Below, one piece after another: positions 27,942 through 37,238 of a stretch of DNA of 64,000 nt. Within the stretch, counting starts at the first letter, position 1; each line of letters opens with the position of its first letter. The stretch comes from Oceanihabitans sp. 2_MG-2023 (GTDB lineage Bacteria > Bacteroidota > Bacteroidia > Flavobacteriales > Flavobacteriaceae), in the NCBI RefSeq assembly GCF_030547245.1, contig NZ_JAUOQT010000002.1, positions 558,001-622,000 of the forward strand, in the 5' to 3' direction. The notes beneath the pieces are model-generated. The model saw only the letters and a program-made list of their open reading frames with translations. It was not told the origin of the DNA and did not search any database. A program made the translations under genes and the position numbers.

Positions 27942-30900
27942 ATGAGTAAAAACCCTATATATATAGGAAGCAATAAAGCTTCATTTGAAGACAACCAAGT
28001 TAAAGGAGAACAAGTACTTTTCGAAAACGAGGTTTACTATAAAATTTCTAACAATCATAAAATGCGCCCGTTTTTTATGAGTATTGTTAGCAATTCTAAT
28101 CACTGGATGTTTATTTCAAGTAATGGCGGTTTGTCTGCTGGTAGAAAAAACGCAGAATATGCGCTATTTCCATATTACACAGATGATAAATTAACAGAAC
28201 TTGCTGAAATTACTGGAAGTAAAACCATTCTTTTAGTAAACAAAGAAGACAAAACTTTTTTATGGGAACCTTTTTCTAATAAATATCAAGGAGTTTACAC
28301 TACTAAAAGGAATCTGTATAAAAATGCATTTGGTAATAAGGTCATTTTTGAAGAAGTAAACGAAGATCTAAACCTTACTTTTAGATACCAATGGAACTCA
28401 AGTGATAAATACGGTTTCATTAAAAAATCCACCATAAGCAACAACAATAATACAGAGGTAACCATTGATGTTTTAGATGGTTTACAAAATTTAATGCCTT
28501 ATGGTGTTAGTTCCGATTTACAAAACGCAAGCAGCAATTTAGTTGATGCATACAAAAAGAGTGAATTAGAAGCCGATACTGGCTTAGGTATTTTCGCTTT
28601 AAGTGCAATTATTGTTGATAAAGCAGAACCTAGTGAAGCATTAAAATCTAATATTGTTTGGTCTTTAGGAATTGATAATCCTAAATACTTACTTTCTTCA
28701 TTACAATTGGATCCTTTTAGACAAGGAAAAGAACTGAAACAAGAAGTTGATATTAAAGCCGAAAAAGGGGCTTATTTTGTTTCTTCTACAATTCAATTAA
28801 AAGCTAATAAAGAAAAAAACTGGATGCTTATTGCAGATGTTAACCAATCTATGAGTGACATTTGTGCTATTTCAGAAAAAATAAACAATACTAATATTGC
28901 TTCATTAATTCAAGAAGATATTGAAGCTGGAACCAAACAGTTAATTGCTTTAGCAGGAAGTGCAGACGCTTTACAACTAAGTGACAGCTCACTTAGAAAC
29001 ACAAGACATTTTGCAAACACGCTTTTCAATATTATGAGAGGTGGTATTTTTGATAATAATTATACTATTGAAAAAGAAGATTTTGTAAAATATATTGCAA
29101 ATGCTAATAAAAAAGTATTCCAGAAAAAAAAGGAACTACTATCCAAACTACCTGAAGTTTTTCAACTAAATACTATAAAAGAGATTGCCGAAAAAGAGGT
29201 AGACAAAAATTTTAAACGCCTTTGTTTTGAATATTTACCATTAAAATTTAGTAGAAGACATGGAGATCCAAGTAGACCTTGGAACAAATTTTCTATCAAT
29301 ACAAGAAATGAAATTGATGGATCTAAAATTTTAGACTACGAAGGTAACTGGAGAGATATCTTTCAAAACTGGGAAGCACTTGCGCATTCCTACCCTGAGT
29401 TTATTGAAAACATGATTCATAAGTTTTTAAACGCATCTACGTTCGATGGTTACAATCCATATCGTGTTACCAAAGGTGGTTTTGACTGGGAAACTATTGA
29501 ACCAGACGATCCTTGGTCTTATATAGGATATTGGGGAGATCATCAAATTATTTACTTACTTAAGTTTTTGGAGTTTATTGAAAAGCATTACCCAAATAAA
29601 TTAGCAGCTTATTTTAACCAAGACATTTTTGTTTACGCAAATGTGCCTTATAAAATTAAAAGCTACAAAGAGCTGCTTGCAAATCCAAAAGATACCATAG
29701 ATTTTGATGAAGAATTAGATGCTAATATTCGTCAAAAAAGAACAGAATTAGGTGTAGATGGTGCTTTATTAAGAGACGAAAACTTCTTTATCCTTAAAGT
29801 AAATATGGTAGAAAAGTTATTAGCAACGGTTTTAGCTAAACTTTCTAATTTTATTCCTGAAGGAGGAATATGGTTAAATACACAAAGACCAGAATGGAAC
29901 GATGCAAATAATGCTTTAGTTGGTAATGGTGTTTCTATGGTTACACTGTATTATTTAAAACGTTTTTTAGACTTTTTTGAAGTTGTTACAACAAATTTAG
30001 AAACGGAAGAATTTGAAATTTCTGAAGAATTATCACAGTTTTTTAATAAAGTAGTAGCTACTTTTAATACAAACAAACATATTCTTTCTGGAAAAATTTC
30101 AGATATAGATAGAAAAACAGTTTTAGACGGACTTGGTTCTGCTGGAAGCAATTTTAGAGAAACTATTTACAACAATGCATTTACTAGCAATAGAGAAACA
30201 ATTACCAAAGCAGATTTATTAGCATTTATTAAAATTTCTAACAGTTATTTAGAGCACTCTATTAATGCAAACAAAAGAGCAGATAATTTATATCATGCTT
30301 ATAATTTAATGACTGTAACTAGTGACAACTCAATTTCTATTTCCTATTTACCAGAAATGTTAGAAGGTCAAGTTGCAGTTTTAAGTTCTGGATATCTAAC
30401 TCCAAAATCTGCTCTAGAAACGCTAAACGCACTAAAAGCCAGCGCCTTATTTAGACCGGACCAATACAGCTATATATTGTATCCTAACAAGGTATTACCT
30501 CGCTTTACAGACAAAAACAATATTCCTGAAAAAGCTGTTAAAAACTCAAAACTTTTACAACAATTACTTGCAGATGGTAACGCACAAATAATTCAAAAAG
30601 ATGTTTTAGGAAACTATCATTTTAACGGAAACTTTAATAATGCAAACAGTTTAAAAGAAGCACTATCCAACTTGTCTGAAGAAAAATACGGCACACTAAT
30701 TAAAGACGAAAAAAGTCTTTTAATGGCAACCTTTGAAGACCTTTTTAACCATAAAGCATTCACAGGAAGATCAGGAACATTCTTTGGTTACGAAGGCTTA
30801 GGTTCTATTTATTGGCACATGGTTTCTAAACTACTTCTTGCTGTTCAAGAAAATGCTTTATTAGCAATAAACAATAAAGATTCTGAGAAAGTTATTGGTG

Positions 30901-31400
30901 GCATATTAGATCATTATTACGAAATTAACGAAGGTATTGGTGTTAATAAATCTCCAAAATTATATGGTGCATTTCCAACAGATCCATATTCACATACACC
31001 AGGTGGAAAAGGGGCACAACAACCAGGAATGACGGGACAAGTAAAAGAAGATGTGTTATGTAGATTTGGTGAATTAGGTGTTTTTGTTAAAAACGGAATG
31101 CTTCAATTCAACCCAAGATTGTTACGACAAGAAGAGTTTCTTACAGATAACAAAACTTTCAAATACACAAATATCAATAAAGAAGAAAAAGTTATTACAA
31201 TTAACAAAAACGCTTTGTGTTTCACCTATTGTCAAGTACCTATAATCTATAGATTGGAAAATAAAAATAGTGTTGAAGTCACTTTATCTAATAATGAAAG
31301 AAAAAGCTTTAACGAGTTACAATTAGATATTGAAACAAGTAAATCTTTGTTTGAAAGAAACGGAAAAATCAATACAATAACAGTTTCGATTAAAAGATAA
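27942..31400 (+). CDS. Beta-1,3-oligoglucan phosphorylase, GH149-like (GH161 possible)
   Basis: A 1152-residue protein without signal peptide, so cytoplasmic. The N-terminal half is a beta-sandwich-like region (MFISSNGGLSAGRKNAEYALFPYYT); the second is an (alpha/alpha)6 barrel with YEGNWRDIFQNWEALAHSYP and GGFDWETIEPDDPWSYIGYW, features of the large inverting phosphorylases related to GH94. The size and neighbours match GH149, which splits beta-1,3-glucan oligosaccharides with phosphate into alpha-glucose-1-phosphate; GH161 has the same activity and cannot be excluded by eye. It would spare one ATP per glucose compared with hydrolysis. It starts the second laminarin unit; GH17 follows after 3 bases. 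Confidence 0.8.
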   Translation: MSKNPIYIGSNKASFEDNQVKGEQVLFENEVYYKISNNHKMRPFFMSIVSNSNHWMFISSNGGLSAGRKNAEYALFPYYTDDKLTELAEITGSKTILLVNKEDKTFLWEPFSNKYQGVYTTKRNLYKNAFGNKVIFEEVNEDLNLTFRYQWNSSDKYGFIKKSTISNNNNTEVTIDVLDGLQNLMPYGVSSDLQNASSNLVDAYKKSELEADTGLGIFALSAIIVDKAEPSEALKSNIVWSLGIDNPKYLLSSLQLDPFRQGKELKQEVDIKAEKGAYFVSSTIQLKANKEKNWMLIADVNQSMSDICAISEKINNTNIASLIQEDIEAGTKQLIALAGSADALQLSDSSLRNTRHFANTLFNIMRGGIFDNNYTIEKEDFVKYIANANKKVFQKKKELLSKLPEVFQLNTIKEIAEKEVDKNFKRLCFEYLPLKFSRRHGDPSRPWNKFSINTRNEIDGSKILDYEGNWRDIFQNWEALAHSYPEFIENMIHKFLNASTFDGYNPYRVTKGGFDWETIEPDDPWSYIGYWGDHQIIYLLKFLEFIEKHYPNKLAAYFNQDIFVYANVPYKIKSYKELLANPKDTIDFDEELDANIRQKRTELGVDGALLRDENFFILKVNMVEKLLATVLAKLSNFIPEGGIWLNTQRPEWNDANNALVGNGVSMVTLYYLKRFLDFFEVVTTNLETEEFEISEELSQFFNKVVATFNTNKHILSGKISDIDRKTVLDGLGSAGSNFRETIYNNAFTSNRETITKADLLAFIKISNSYLEHSINANKRADNLYHAYNLMTVTSDNSISISYLPEMLEGQVAVLSSGYLTPKSALETLNALKASALFRPDQYSYILYPNKVLPRFTDKNNIPEKAVKNSKLLQQLLADGNAQIIQKDVLGNYHFNGNFNNANSLKEALSNLSEEKYGTLIKDEKSLLMATFEDLFNHKAFTGRSGTFFGYEGLGSIYWHMVSKLLLAVQENALLAINNKDSEKVIGGILDHYYEINEGIGVNKSPKLYGAFPTDPYSHTPGGKGAQQPGMTGQVKEDVLCRFGELGVFVKNGMLQFNPRLLRQEEFLTDNKTFKYTNINKEEKVITINKNALCFTYCQVPIIYRLENKNSVEVTLSNNERKSFNELQLDIETSKSLFERNGKINTITVSIKR

Positions 31401-31403
31401 TTT

Positions 31404-32681
31404 ATGAATAACATGAAAAAAATAACAGTTCTCATTTTCAGTATTCTCACTGTAATTGTTTTGTTTTCATGTAATAAAAAAAGTGAAACGAAAGTAAATA
31501 AAGTGATTTCTGCTAAAGAAATTTTAGGCAATCCCGATTTTCTAGCAATTTCTTATGGTGGTTATAGAGAAAAATCGAGAGAAGTGCAACCTACACTAGA
31601 AGAGCTAAAAGAGGATATGAAAATATTGTCTGCTATGGGAATTAAAATTCTTAGAACTTATAATGTACATCTTGAACAAGCATCCAACTTGTTAGAGGCA
31701 ATTCAACAATTAAAAGAAGAAGATCCAAACTTTAACATGTATGTTATGTTAGGCGCTTGGATAGATTGTAAAAACGCTTTTAATAAGCAAAACATAGAGC
31801 CAGATCATAATCTTGAAAGCGAGAGAAATACAGTAGAAATTAATACAGCAGTTACATTGGCCAACAAATACCCTGAAATTGTAAAAATTATCGCGGTTGG
31901 TAACGAAGCAATGGTTAAATGGGCAGCTAGCTATTATGTGCAACCAAGCGTTATATTAAAATGGGTAACTCATTTACAAGATTTAAAAAAATCGAAGGGT
32001 TTACCTGCTGATTTATGGATAACTAGTTCGGATGATTATACCTCTTGGGGAGGAGGAGATAGCGTTTATCACACCAAAGATTTAGAAAAATTAATACATA
32101 CAGTAGATTATATTTCTATGCATACCTACCCTTTTCATAATTCGCATTACAATTCCGATTTCTGGGAAATTCCAGAAAACGAAAACACTTTAACAGATAA
32201 AGAAAAAGTAGATGCAGCAATGCTTCGTGCATTAAATTTTGCTAAAAAACAATACGATACCGTTTCTAATTATATGAAAAGTATTGGTGCTAACAAACCA
32301 ATTCATATTGGCGAAACCGGTTGGGCAACAACATCTAATGGTTTTTATGGCGAAAATGGATCTCGTGCAACAGACGAGTACAAACAAGGATTATACTACA
32401 GCCATTTGCGAGAATGGACTAACAAAGAAAATATTTCTTGTTTCTATTTTGAAGCTTTTGATGAACAATGGAAAGATGCTGAAAACGAAAAAGGCTCAGA
32501 AAATCATTTCGGTTTATTAACCATTAACGGAAAAGCAAAATATCCTCTTTGGAACCTAGTAGATAAAGGAGTATTTAAAAATGTATCTAGAAATGGAAAC
32601 CCAATTACGAAAAGCTATAATGGGAAATTAGATTCCTTAATGAAAGATGTATTCGTACCAAACACAAACTACTCTAAATAA
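31404..32681 (+). CDS. GH17 beta-1,3-glucanase/glucanosyltransferase, lipoprotein
   Basis: A 425-residue lipoprotein (LFSC, then NKKSET: basic, so probably periplasmic). TIM-barrel enzyme of GH17: Glu168 in VGNEAMVKWA is the acid/base and Glu304 in IHIGETGWATTSNG the nucleophile. YNVHLEQASNLLEAI resembles the N-terminal barrel strand. GH17 enzymes in flavobacterial laminarin loci act on beta-1,3-oligosaccharides after import. An ATG three codons in (MKKITVL) is an equally good start for the signal peptide. Part of the GH149 operon. Confidence 0.9.
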   Translation: MNNMKKITVLIFSILTVIVLFSCNKKSETKVNKVISAKEILGNPDFLAISYGGYREKSREVQPTLEELKEDMKILSAMGIKILRTYNVHLEQASNLLEAIQQLKEEDPNFNMYVMLGAWIDCKNAFNKQNIEPDHNLESERNTVEINTAVTLANKYPEIVKIIAVGNEAMVKWAASYYVQPSVILKWVTHLQDLKKSKGLPADLWITSSDDYTSWGGGDSVYHTKDLEKLIHTVDYISMHTYPFHNSHYNSDFWEIPENENTLTDKEKVDAAMLRALNFAKKQYDTVSNYMKSIGANKPIHIGETGWATTSNGFYGENGSRATDEYKQGLYYSHLREWTNKENISCFYFEAFDEQWKDAENEKGSENHFGLLTINGKAKYPLWNLVDKGVFKNVSRNGNPITKSYNGKLDSLMKDVFVPNTNYSK

Positions 32682-32684
32682 GAA

Positions 32685-33704
32685 ATGAAAAAAATACTAT
32701 ACATAACCCTTTTTCTACTTGTTTTTGTTTCCTGTAAAAGCAAAATAAATAATGATATTGTAACTGTATCTAATCAAAAAATACTGGTAAACAACAACCC
32801 TTATTTAATAAAAGGTATTTGTTATCATCCAGTACCAAAAGGTAGTGGTAATAATAGAAGTTTTAAAACGCTAACCCAAGATTTAGCATTAATGGTAGAA
32901 GCAGGAATAAACACGATTAGAGTGTATGAACCAATTGATAATATAAAAGTTTTAGATGAGATTCATGAAGCTGGATTAAAAGTAATTATCGGTTTTGGTT
33001 ATAAACAAGATGGTAAAAATGATATTTATTCTGGCACTTTTATCAACTACATAAATAAATACAAAAACCACAAAGCAATTCTACTTTGGGAACTTGGTAA
33101 CGAATATAACTATCACCCACAATGGTTTCAAGACGACATCAAAAACTGGTACAAAGCAATGAATGTTGCAGCTACTTTAATTCATGAAAATGACACAACG
33201 CACCCTGTATCTACTGCACATGGAGATTTACCAGATACATTAGCACTATCAATGTGCCCTAATATAGATGTTTGGGGAATGAATGTATATCGATGGGACA
33301 ATCCGGAACCAATTTTTAACGAATGGCGAGCGGTTAGCAACAAACCAATGTATTTATCAGAAACTGGATCAGACAGTTATATGAAAATCACTAAAAATGG
33401 TTTTAACGAAGGGGTAAATCAAAAAGCACAGGCCGAAGCCACAAAAAATATATTAGAAAAAACCTTTAACAACCAACAAATTTGCTCAGGTGTGACCCTG
33501 TTTTCTTTTACGGATGGCTGGTGGAAAGCTGGAAATAATGACACTCAAGATATTGGTGGTTGGGCTCCTAACAGTACAGGGATTCCTTATGATGGTGCAC
33601 CAAATGAAGAGTTTTGGGGAATTGTAGATATAAACAGAAAGAAAAAAGAAGTATTTGCAATAGTAAAAGAAAAATATGCGAGTTTAAACAAGCAAGAACA
33701 TTAA
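32685..33704 (+). CDS. Clan GH-A TIM-barrel glycosidase/transglycosidase, lipoprotein
   Basis: A 339-residue lipoprotein (VSC, then KSKINND). One (beta/alpha)8 barrel with Glu140 in LWELGNEYNYH (acid/base) and Glu226 in MYLSETGSDSYM (nucleophile), the clan GH-A pair at the ends of strands 4 and 7. The beginning LVNNNPYLIKGICYHPVPKG resembles GH2 C-domains, GH5 and fungal GH72 glucanosyltransferases. I cannot assign the family from motifs alone. In this operon the substrate should be a beta-1,3- or beta-1,6-glucan fragment. Four bases separate it from the GH17 gene. Confidence 0.75.
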   Translation: MKKILYITLFLLVFVSCKSKINNDIVTVSNQKILVNNNPYLIKGICYHPVPKGSGNNRSFKTLTQDLALMVEAGINTIRVYEPIDNIKVLDEIHEAGLKVIIGFGYKQDGKNDIYSGTFINYINKYKNHKAILLWELGNEYNYHPQWFQDDIKNWYKAMNVAATLIHENDTTHPVSTAHGDLPDTLALSMCPNIDVWGMNVYRWDNPEPIFNEWRAVSNKPMYLSETGSDSYMKITKNGFNEGVNQKAQAEATKNILEKTFNNQQICSGVTLFSFTDGWWKAGNNDTQDIGGWAPNSTGIPYDGAPNEEFWGIVDINRKKKEVFAIVKEKYASLNKQEH

Positions 33705-33715
33705 AAATATAGATT

Positions 33716-35221
33716 ATGAAAACACCTAACTACAGTTTATCTATCTTATTAATTATTACATTAATGAGCTGTACTCAAAAAAAAGAAAGCTTAGAAGTAG
33801 CTGTTTTTGAAACTTCTGTAAACGGAAACAAATTAACACAAATTACAGAATTCCCATCGCAAATAGAAGATAGTACAGCAACAGTTACCATTATACCAGA
33901 ACAAAAACTTCAAACCATAACTGGTTTTGGTGGCTCTTTTACAGAATCTTCAGCATACCTAATAAACAAATTAAGCAAAGAAAACAGAACAAAAATTCTG
34001 AATGCTTATTTTTCTGAAGAAGGTGCAAATTATACTTTAACAAGAACACATATTGCTTCCTGTGATTTTTCATTAAACAACTATACCTATGCTCCTGTAG
34101 TTGATGATATGGAATTAAAAAACTTCACAATCGAAGAAGATAGAGAGGATTTAATTCCTATGATTAAAGATGCCATGAATATATCAAAAGATGGCTTTAA
34201 TATTATTGCATCACCATGGACATCTCCACCATGGATGAAAGACAACAAAAAATATGTTGGCGGAAAATTGCTTCCAAAATATAATGACGCCTTTGCCTTA
34301 TACTTTTCTAAATACTTAAATGCATATAAAAAAGAAGGAATAGATATTTGGGGACTTACTCCTGTTAACGAACCGCATGGAAATGGAAACAACTGGGAAA
34401 GCATGCATTTTTCACCAGAAGAAGAAACCAATTTTGTACAAAACCATTTAGGTCCAAAACTAGAAAAAGACGGCTTTGAAAACGTGAAAATTCTAGGATA
34501 TGACCAAAATAGACAAGGAGTAAAAGAATGGGTAGATGTCATGTATAATGACGAAGCATCCTCTAAATATTATGATGGTTTAGCAATACATTGGTACGAA
34601 AGTACGTATGAAGTTTTTCCAGAAGAACTACAATATGCACACAACAAAGCACCAAAAAAATATTTAATAGAAACCGAAGGTTGTATAGATTCTGAAATAC
34701 CTAAATGGCAAGATGATGTTTGGTATTGGAGCAAAGAAGCTACAGATTGGGGATACGACTGGAGAGAACCAGAAAAGAAATACTTACACCCAAAATATGC
34801 TCCAGTAAATCGATATGCTAGAGATATTATTGGTTGCCTAAATAATTGGGTAGATGGCTGGGTAGATTGGAACATGGTTTTAGATAAACAAGGTGGCCCT
34901 AATTGGTTCGAAAACTGGTGTGTTGCTCCAGTAATTGTAGACCCTGAAGCTGATGAGGTTTATTTTACTCCATTGTATTATACTATGTCTCATTTTAGCA
35001 AATATATTAGACCAGGAGCTGTTGTTTTAGGAGTTGAAAATTCCGATCCTTCATTACTAGTTACAGCCGCAAAAAATCCAGAAGGTTCTATAGCAATTGT
35101 AGCTTTTAACGAAGGGAAAGAAACCAAAAACTTCAACCTTTCTTTACATGAGAAAAACATTACAATAAAAATAAATGCACAAGCTATTCAAACTATAGTT
35201 ATACCAAATTCTGGTAAATAA
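33716..35221 (+). CDS. GH30 beta-glucosidase, likely exo-beta-1,6 on laminarin branches
   Basis: A 501-residue lipoprotein (LMSC, then TQKKESL: not acidic, probably periplasmic). GH30 hallmarks: QTITGFGGSFTESSA near residue 65, SPWTSPPWMKDN near 165, acid/base Glu219 in LTPVNEPHGNG, nucleophile Glu321 in YLIETEGCIDS, and a C-terminal beta-sandwich. GH30 enzymes in marine laminarin loci remove beta-1,6-linked glucose side chains, which fits the endo-beta-1,3 and phosphorylase genes here. Length is normal. Confidence 0.92.
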   Translation: MKTPNYSLSILLIITLMSCTQKKESLEVAVFETSVNGNKLTQITEFPSQIEDSTATVTIIPEQKLQTITGFGGSFTESSAYLINKLSKENRTKILNAYFSEEGANYTLTRTHIASCDFSLNNYTYAPVVDDMELKNFTIEEDREDLIPMIKDAMNISKDGFNIIASPWTSPPWMKDNKKYVGGKLLPKYNDAFALYFSKYLNAYKKEGIDIWGLTPVNEPHGNGNNWESMHFSPEEETNFVQNHLGPKLEKDGFENVKILGYDQNRQGVKEWVDVMYNDEASSKYYDGLAIHWYESTYEVFPEELQYAHNKAPKKYLIETEGCIDSEIPKWQDDVWYWSKEATDWGYDWREPEKKYLHPKYAPVNRYARDIIGCLNNWVDGWVDWNMVLDKQGGPNWFENWCVAPVIVDPEADEVYFTPLYYTMSHFSKYIRPGAVVLGVENSDPSLLVTAAKNPEGSIAIVAFNEGKETKNFNLSLHEKNITIKINAQAIQTIVIPNSGK

Positions 35222-35242
35222 CATATAACAACCAATAACAAG

Positions 35243-36721
35243 ATGTCAAACCAAAAAATAGTTTTAAAAAACAGAGTACCTATGTTACAAAAAGTTGCAT
35301 TTGGTTTTGGCATGCTTGCCAATCAAATGTTTCCTGCTATTATTAGTATTTTCATTGTGGTTCTTGTACAGAGTTTGGGGTTTCCTGGTTGGATGTGGGG
35401 AGTTGTTTCATTAGTACCACGACTTTTTGATGCTATTACAGATCCTATTATGGGTTTTATCTCCGATAATACAAAATCAAAATGGGGAAGAAGAAGACAG
35501 TATGTTTTTATAGGAGCCATAATTATGTGTATTTCATTTATAATTATGTGGCAATTATATAAAGAAAATAGTCTTGATTATAATTTTTACTACTTTCTTT
35601 CTTCGTCTTTAGTGTTTTATTTAGGCTTAACTATTTTTAGCGTGCCTTATGTAGCAATGGGTTACGAAATGAGTGAAGACTTTCATGAACGAACAAATAT
35701 TATGGGAATAGCTCAATTTATTGGACAATGGGCTTGGGTAATTGCTCCCTGGTTTTGGGTTTTAATGGATGATAAAGATTGGTTTCCTTCTAGCGAAGTA
35801 GCAGTACGAGAATTAGCCATTTGGGTTGCTGTAGTTTGCACTATTTTTGCAATGATTCCTGCTATATTTATTAAAGGAAAATCTACTACACATGAGGATT
35901 ACGAAAGTATAACTTTTAACAGCGTTTTAAAAAATTTACACACCATTTTTGTTGTTAATTTTGTTCAAGCGCTTAGTATGAAACCTTTTAGAAAGTTATG
36001 TGTCGCTACGTTCTTAATTTTTAATGCATTTAATACTGTAGCAGCTTTTACTTATTTTATTATTGTTTATTATTTGTTTGATGGAGTTACAGGTCCAGAT
36101 GGAGCTTGGTGGTGGCCTACTCTTTTTGGAAGCGTTGGCGCATTAGTGACTTCCTTTTTAGTAATTCCATTAGTTACTAAAATGTCAAAAAAAATGGGTA
36201 AAAAGAAAGCATTTATTGTATCCCAATCCATATCTGTTATTGGTTATGTTATGTTATGGTTTTTATTTATTCCAGGTAAACCGTACATGTTTTTATTTGC
36301 GCTTCCCTTTTTCTCTTTTGGTATTGGAGGTTTATTTACAATCATGATGTCTATGACAGCAGATGTTATCGATTTAGATGAGTTAAACACAGGTAAAAGA
36401 CGTGAAGGTGTTTTTGGAGCTATTTATTGGTGGATGGTAAAATTTGGTTTTGGAATAGCTGGTGGTTTAACTGGACTTATTTTTTCAATTATAGGATTTC
36501 AATCTGGAGCTCCTACACAAACCGAAGAGGCGCTAATTGGATTAAGATTATTCTTCTCTGGCTTACCAATTCTTGGAACTTTAATCGCAATATATGTAAT
36601 GAGTGATTATGATATTACTGAAGAACGTGCTGGTGAAATTCGTGCAGAACTAGACAAAAAGAAAAAAACAAAAAAAATAAATATAGAGAAAAACAAAAAA
36701 AATCTTGAAGTTGCTTCATAG
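35243..36721 (+). CDS. GPH-family (MFS) sugar:cation symporter
   Basis: A 492-residue inner-membrane protein with about 12 TM helices. The glycoside-pentoside-hexuronide family signature FDAITDPIMGFISDNTKSK is followed by WGRRRQY, and the second half has the partner motif MTADVIDLDELNTGKRREG. It probably brings glucose or short beta-glucan oligosaccharides into the cytoplasm, where the phosphorylase acts. The C-terminal tail is lysine-rich (KKKTKKINIEKNKKNLE). It is the last gene of the operon. Confidence 0.93.
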   Translation: MSNQKIVLKNRVPMLQKVAFGFGMLANQMFPAIISIFIVVLVQSLGFPGWMWGVVSLVPRLFDAITDPIMGFISDNTKSKWGRRRQYVFIGAIIMCISFIIMWQLYKENSLDYNFYYFLSSSLVFYLGLTIFSVPYVAMGYEMSEDFHERTNIMGIAQFIGQWAWVIAPWFWVLMDDKDWFPSSEVAVRELAIWVAVVCTIFAMIPAIFIKGKSTTHEDYESITFNSVLKNLHTIFVVNFVQALSMKPFRKLCVATFLIFNAFNTVAAFTYFIIVYYLFDGVTGPDGAWWWPTLFGSVGALVTSFLVIPLVTKMSKKMGKKKAFIVSQSISVIGYVMLWFLFIPGKPYMFLFALPFFSFGIGGLFTIMMSMTADVIDLDELNTGKRREGVFGAIYWWMVKFGFGIAGGLTGLIFSIIGFQSGAPTQTEEALIGLRLFFSGLPILGTLIAIYVMSDYDITEERAGEIRAELDKKKKTKKINIEKNKKNLEVAS

Positions 36722-37238
36722 CTTAACCACAGTAAAATTATTGTGTTAATGTATCTCTAGGTTTATTACTTTCATCTATTTCTCCCATTATTTTAATTTA
36801 ATTGCTTCCCTAATTAATCATTATTCATATAATAACTATTTTCAAACAGTTATTCATTCCCAAAAAAAACACTATTAAAACCTCCTCTTAATTTTAAAAC
36901 CCTAATAAATAACACCTCAAAAAACACAAAAAAGTTAGCAAAACTACTCTAAAGCTAAACTTAAAAAAACTTAAAGCTCTACAAGCGTTATAAGTACCAC
37001 AACATCAACACAACAAATTAATTATGCTAATAATTATTTAATTATAAAACCTGCTAAAAACACTGATTTCACTAGGCTTATCAACCAATTCAATACTGTA
37101 TGTTTCTTGTAGTGCTATAAATACCAAAAACATAAAAAAGATGCCATATATTTATAAATATCAAATAATTTTTGCTAAAAAATTAACAAATAAGCAAAAT
37201 TAGACTTGGTAATTAAAATTAATTAAACTCTTTATATT
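36722..37238. other. Long AT-rich intergenic region upstream of the T9SS protein
   Basis: A 517-base non-coding stretch. I see no frame, no RNA gene and no convincing promoter. It contains a perfect 14-base palindrome ATATTTATAAATAT at 37148 and an inverted pair TTTTGCT/AGCAAAA about 40-70 bases before the next start. These may be regulator sites or chance in AT-rich DNA. Confidence 0.5.

Noticed and set aside
36722-37238. Small RNA or riboswitch in the 517-base gap
   Set aside because: The sequence is AT-rich with no stable GC stem or known aptamer pattern.
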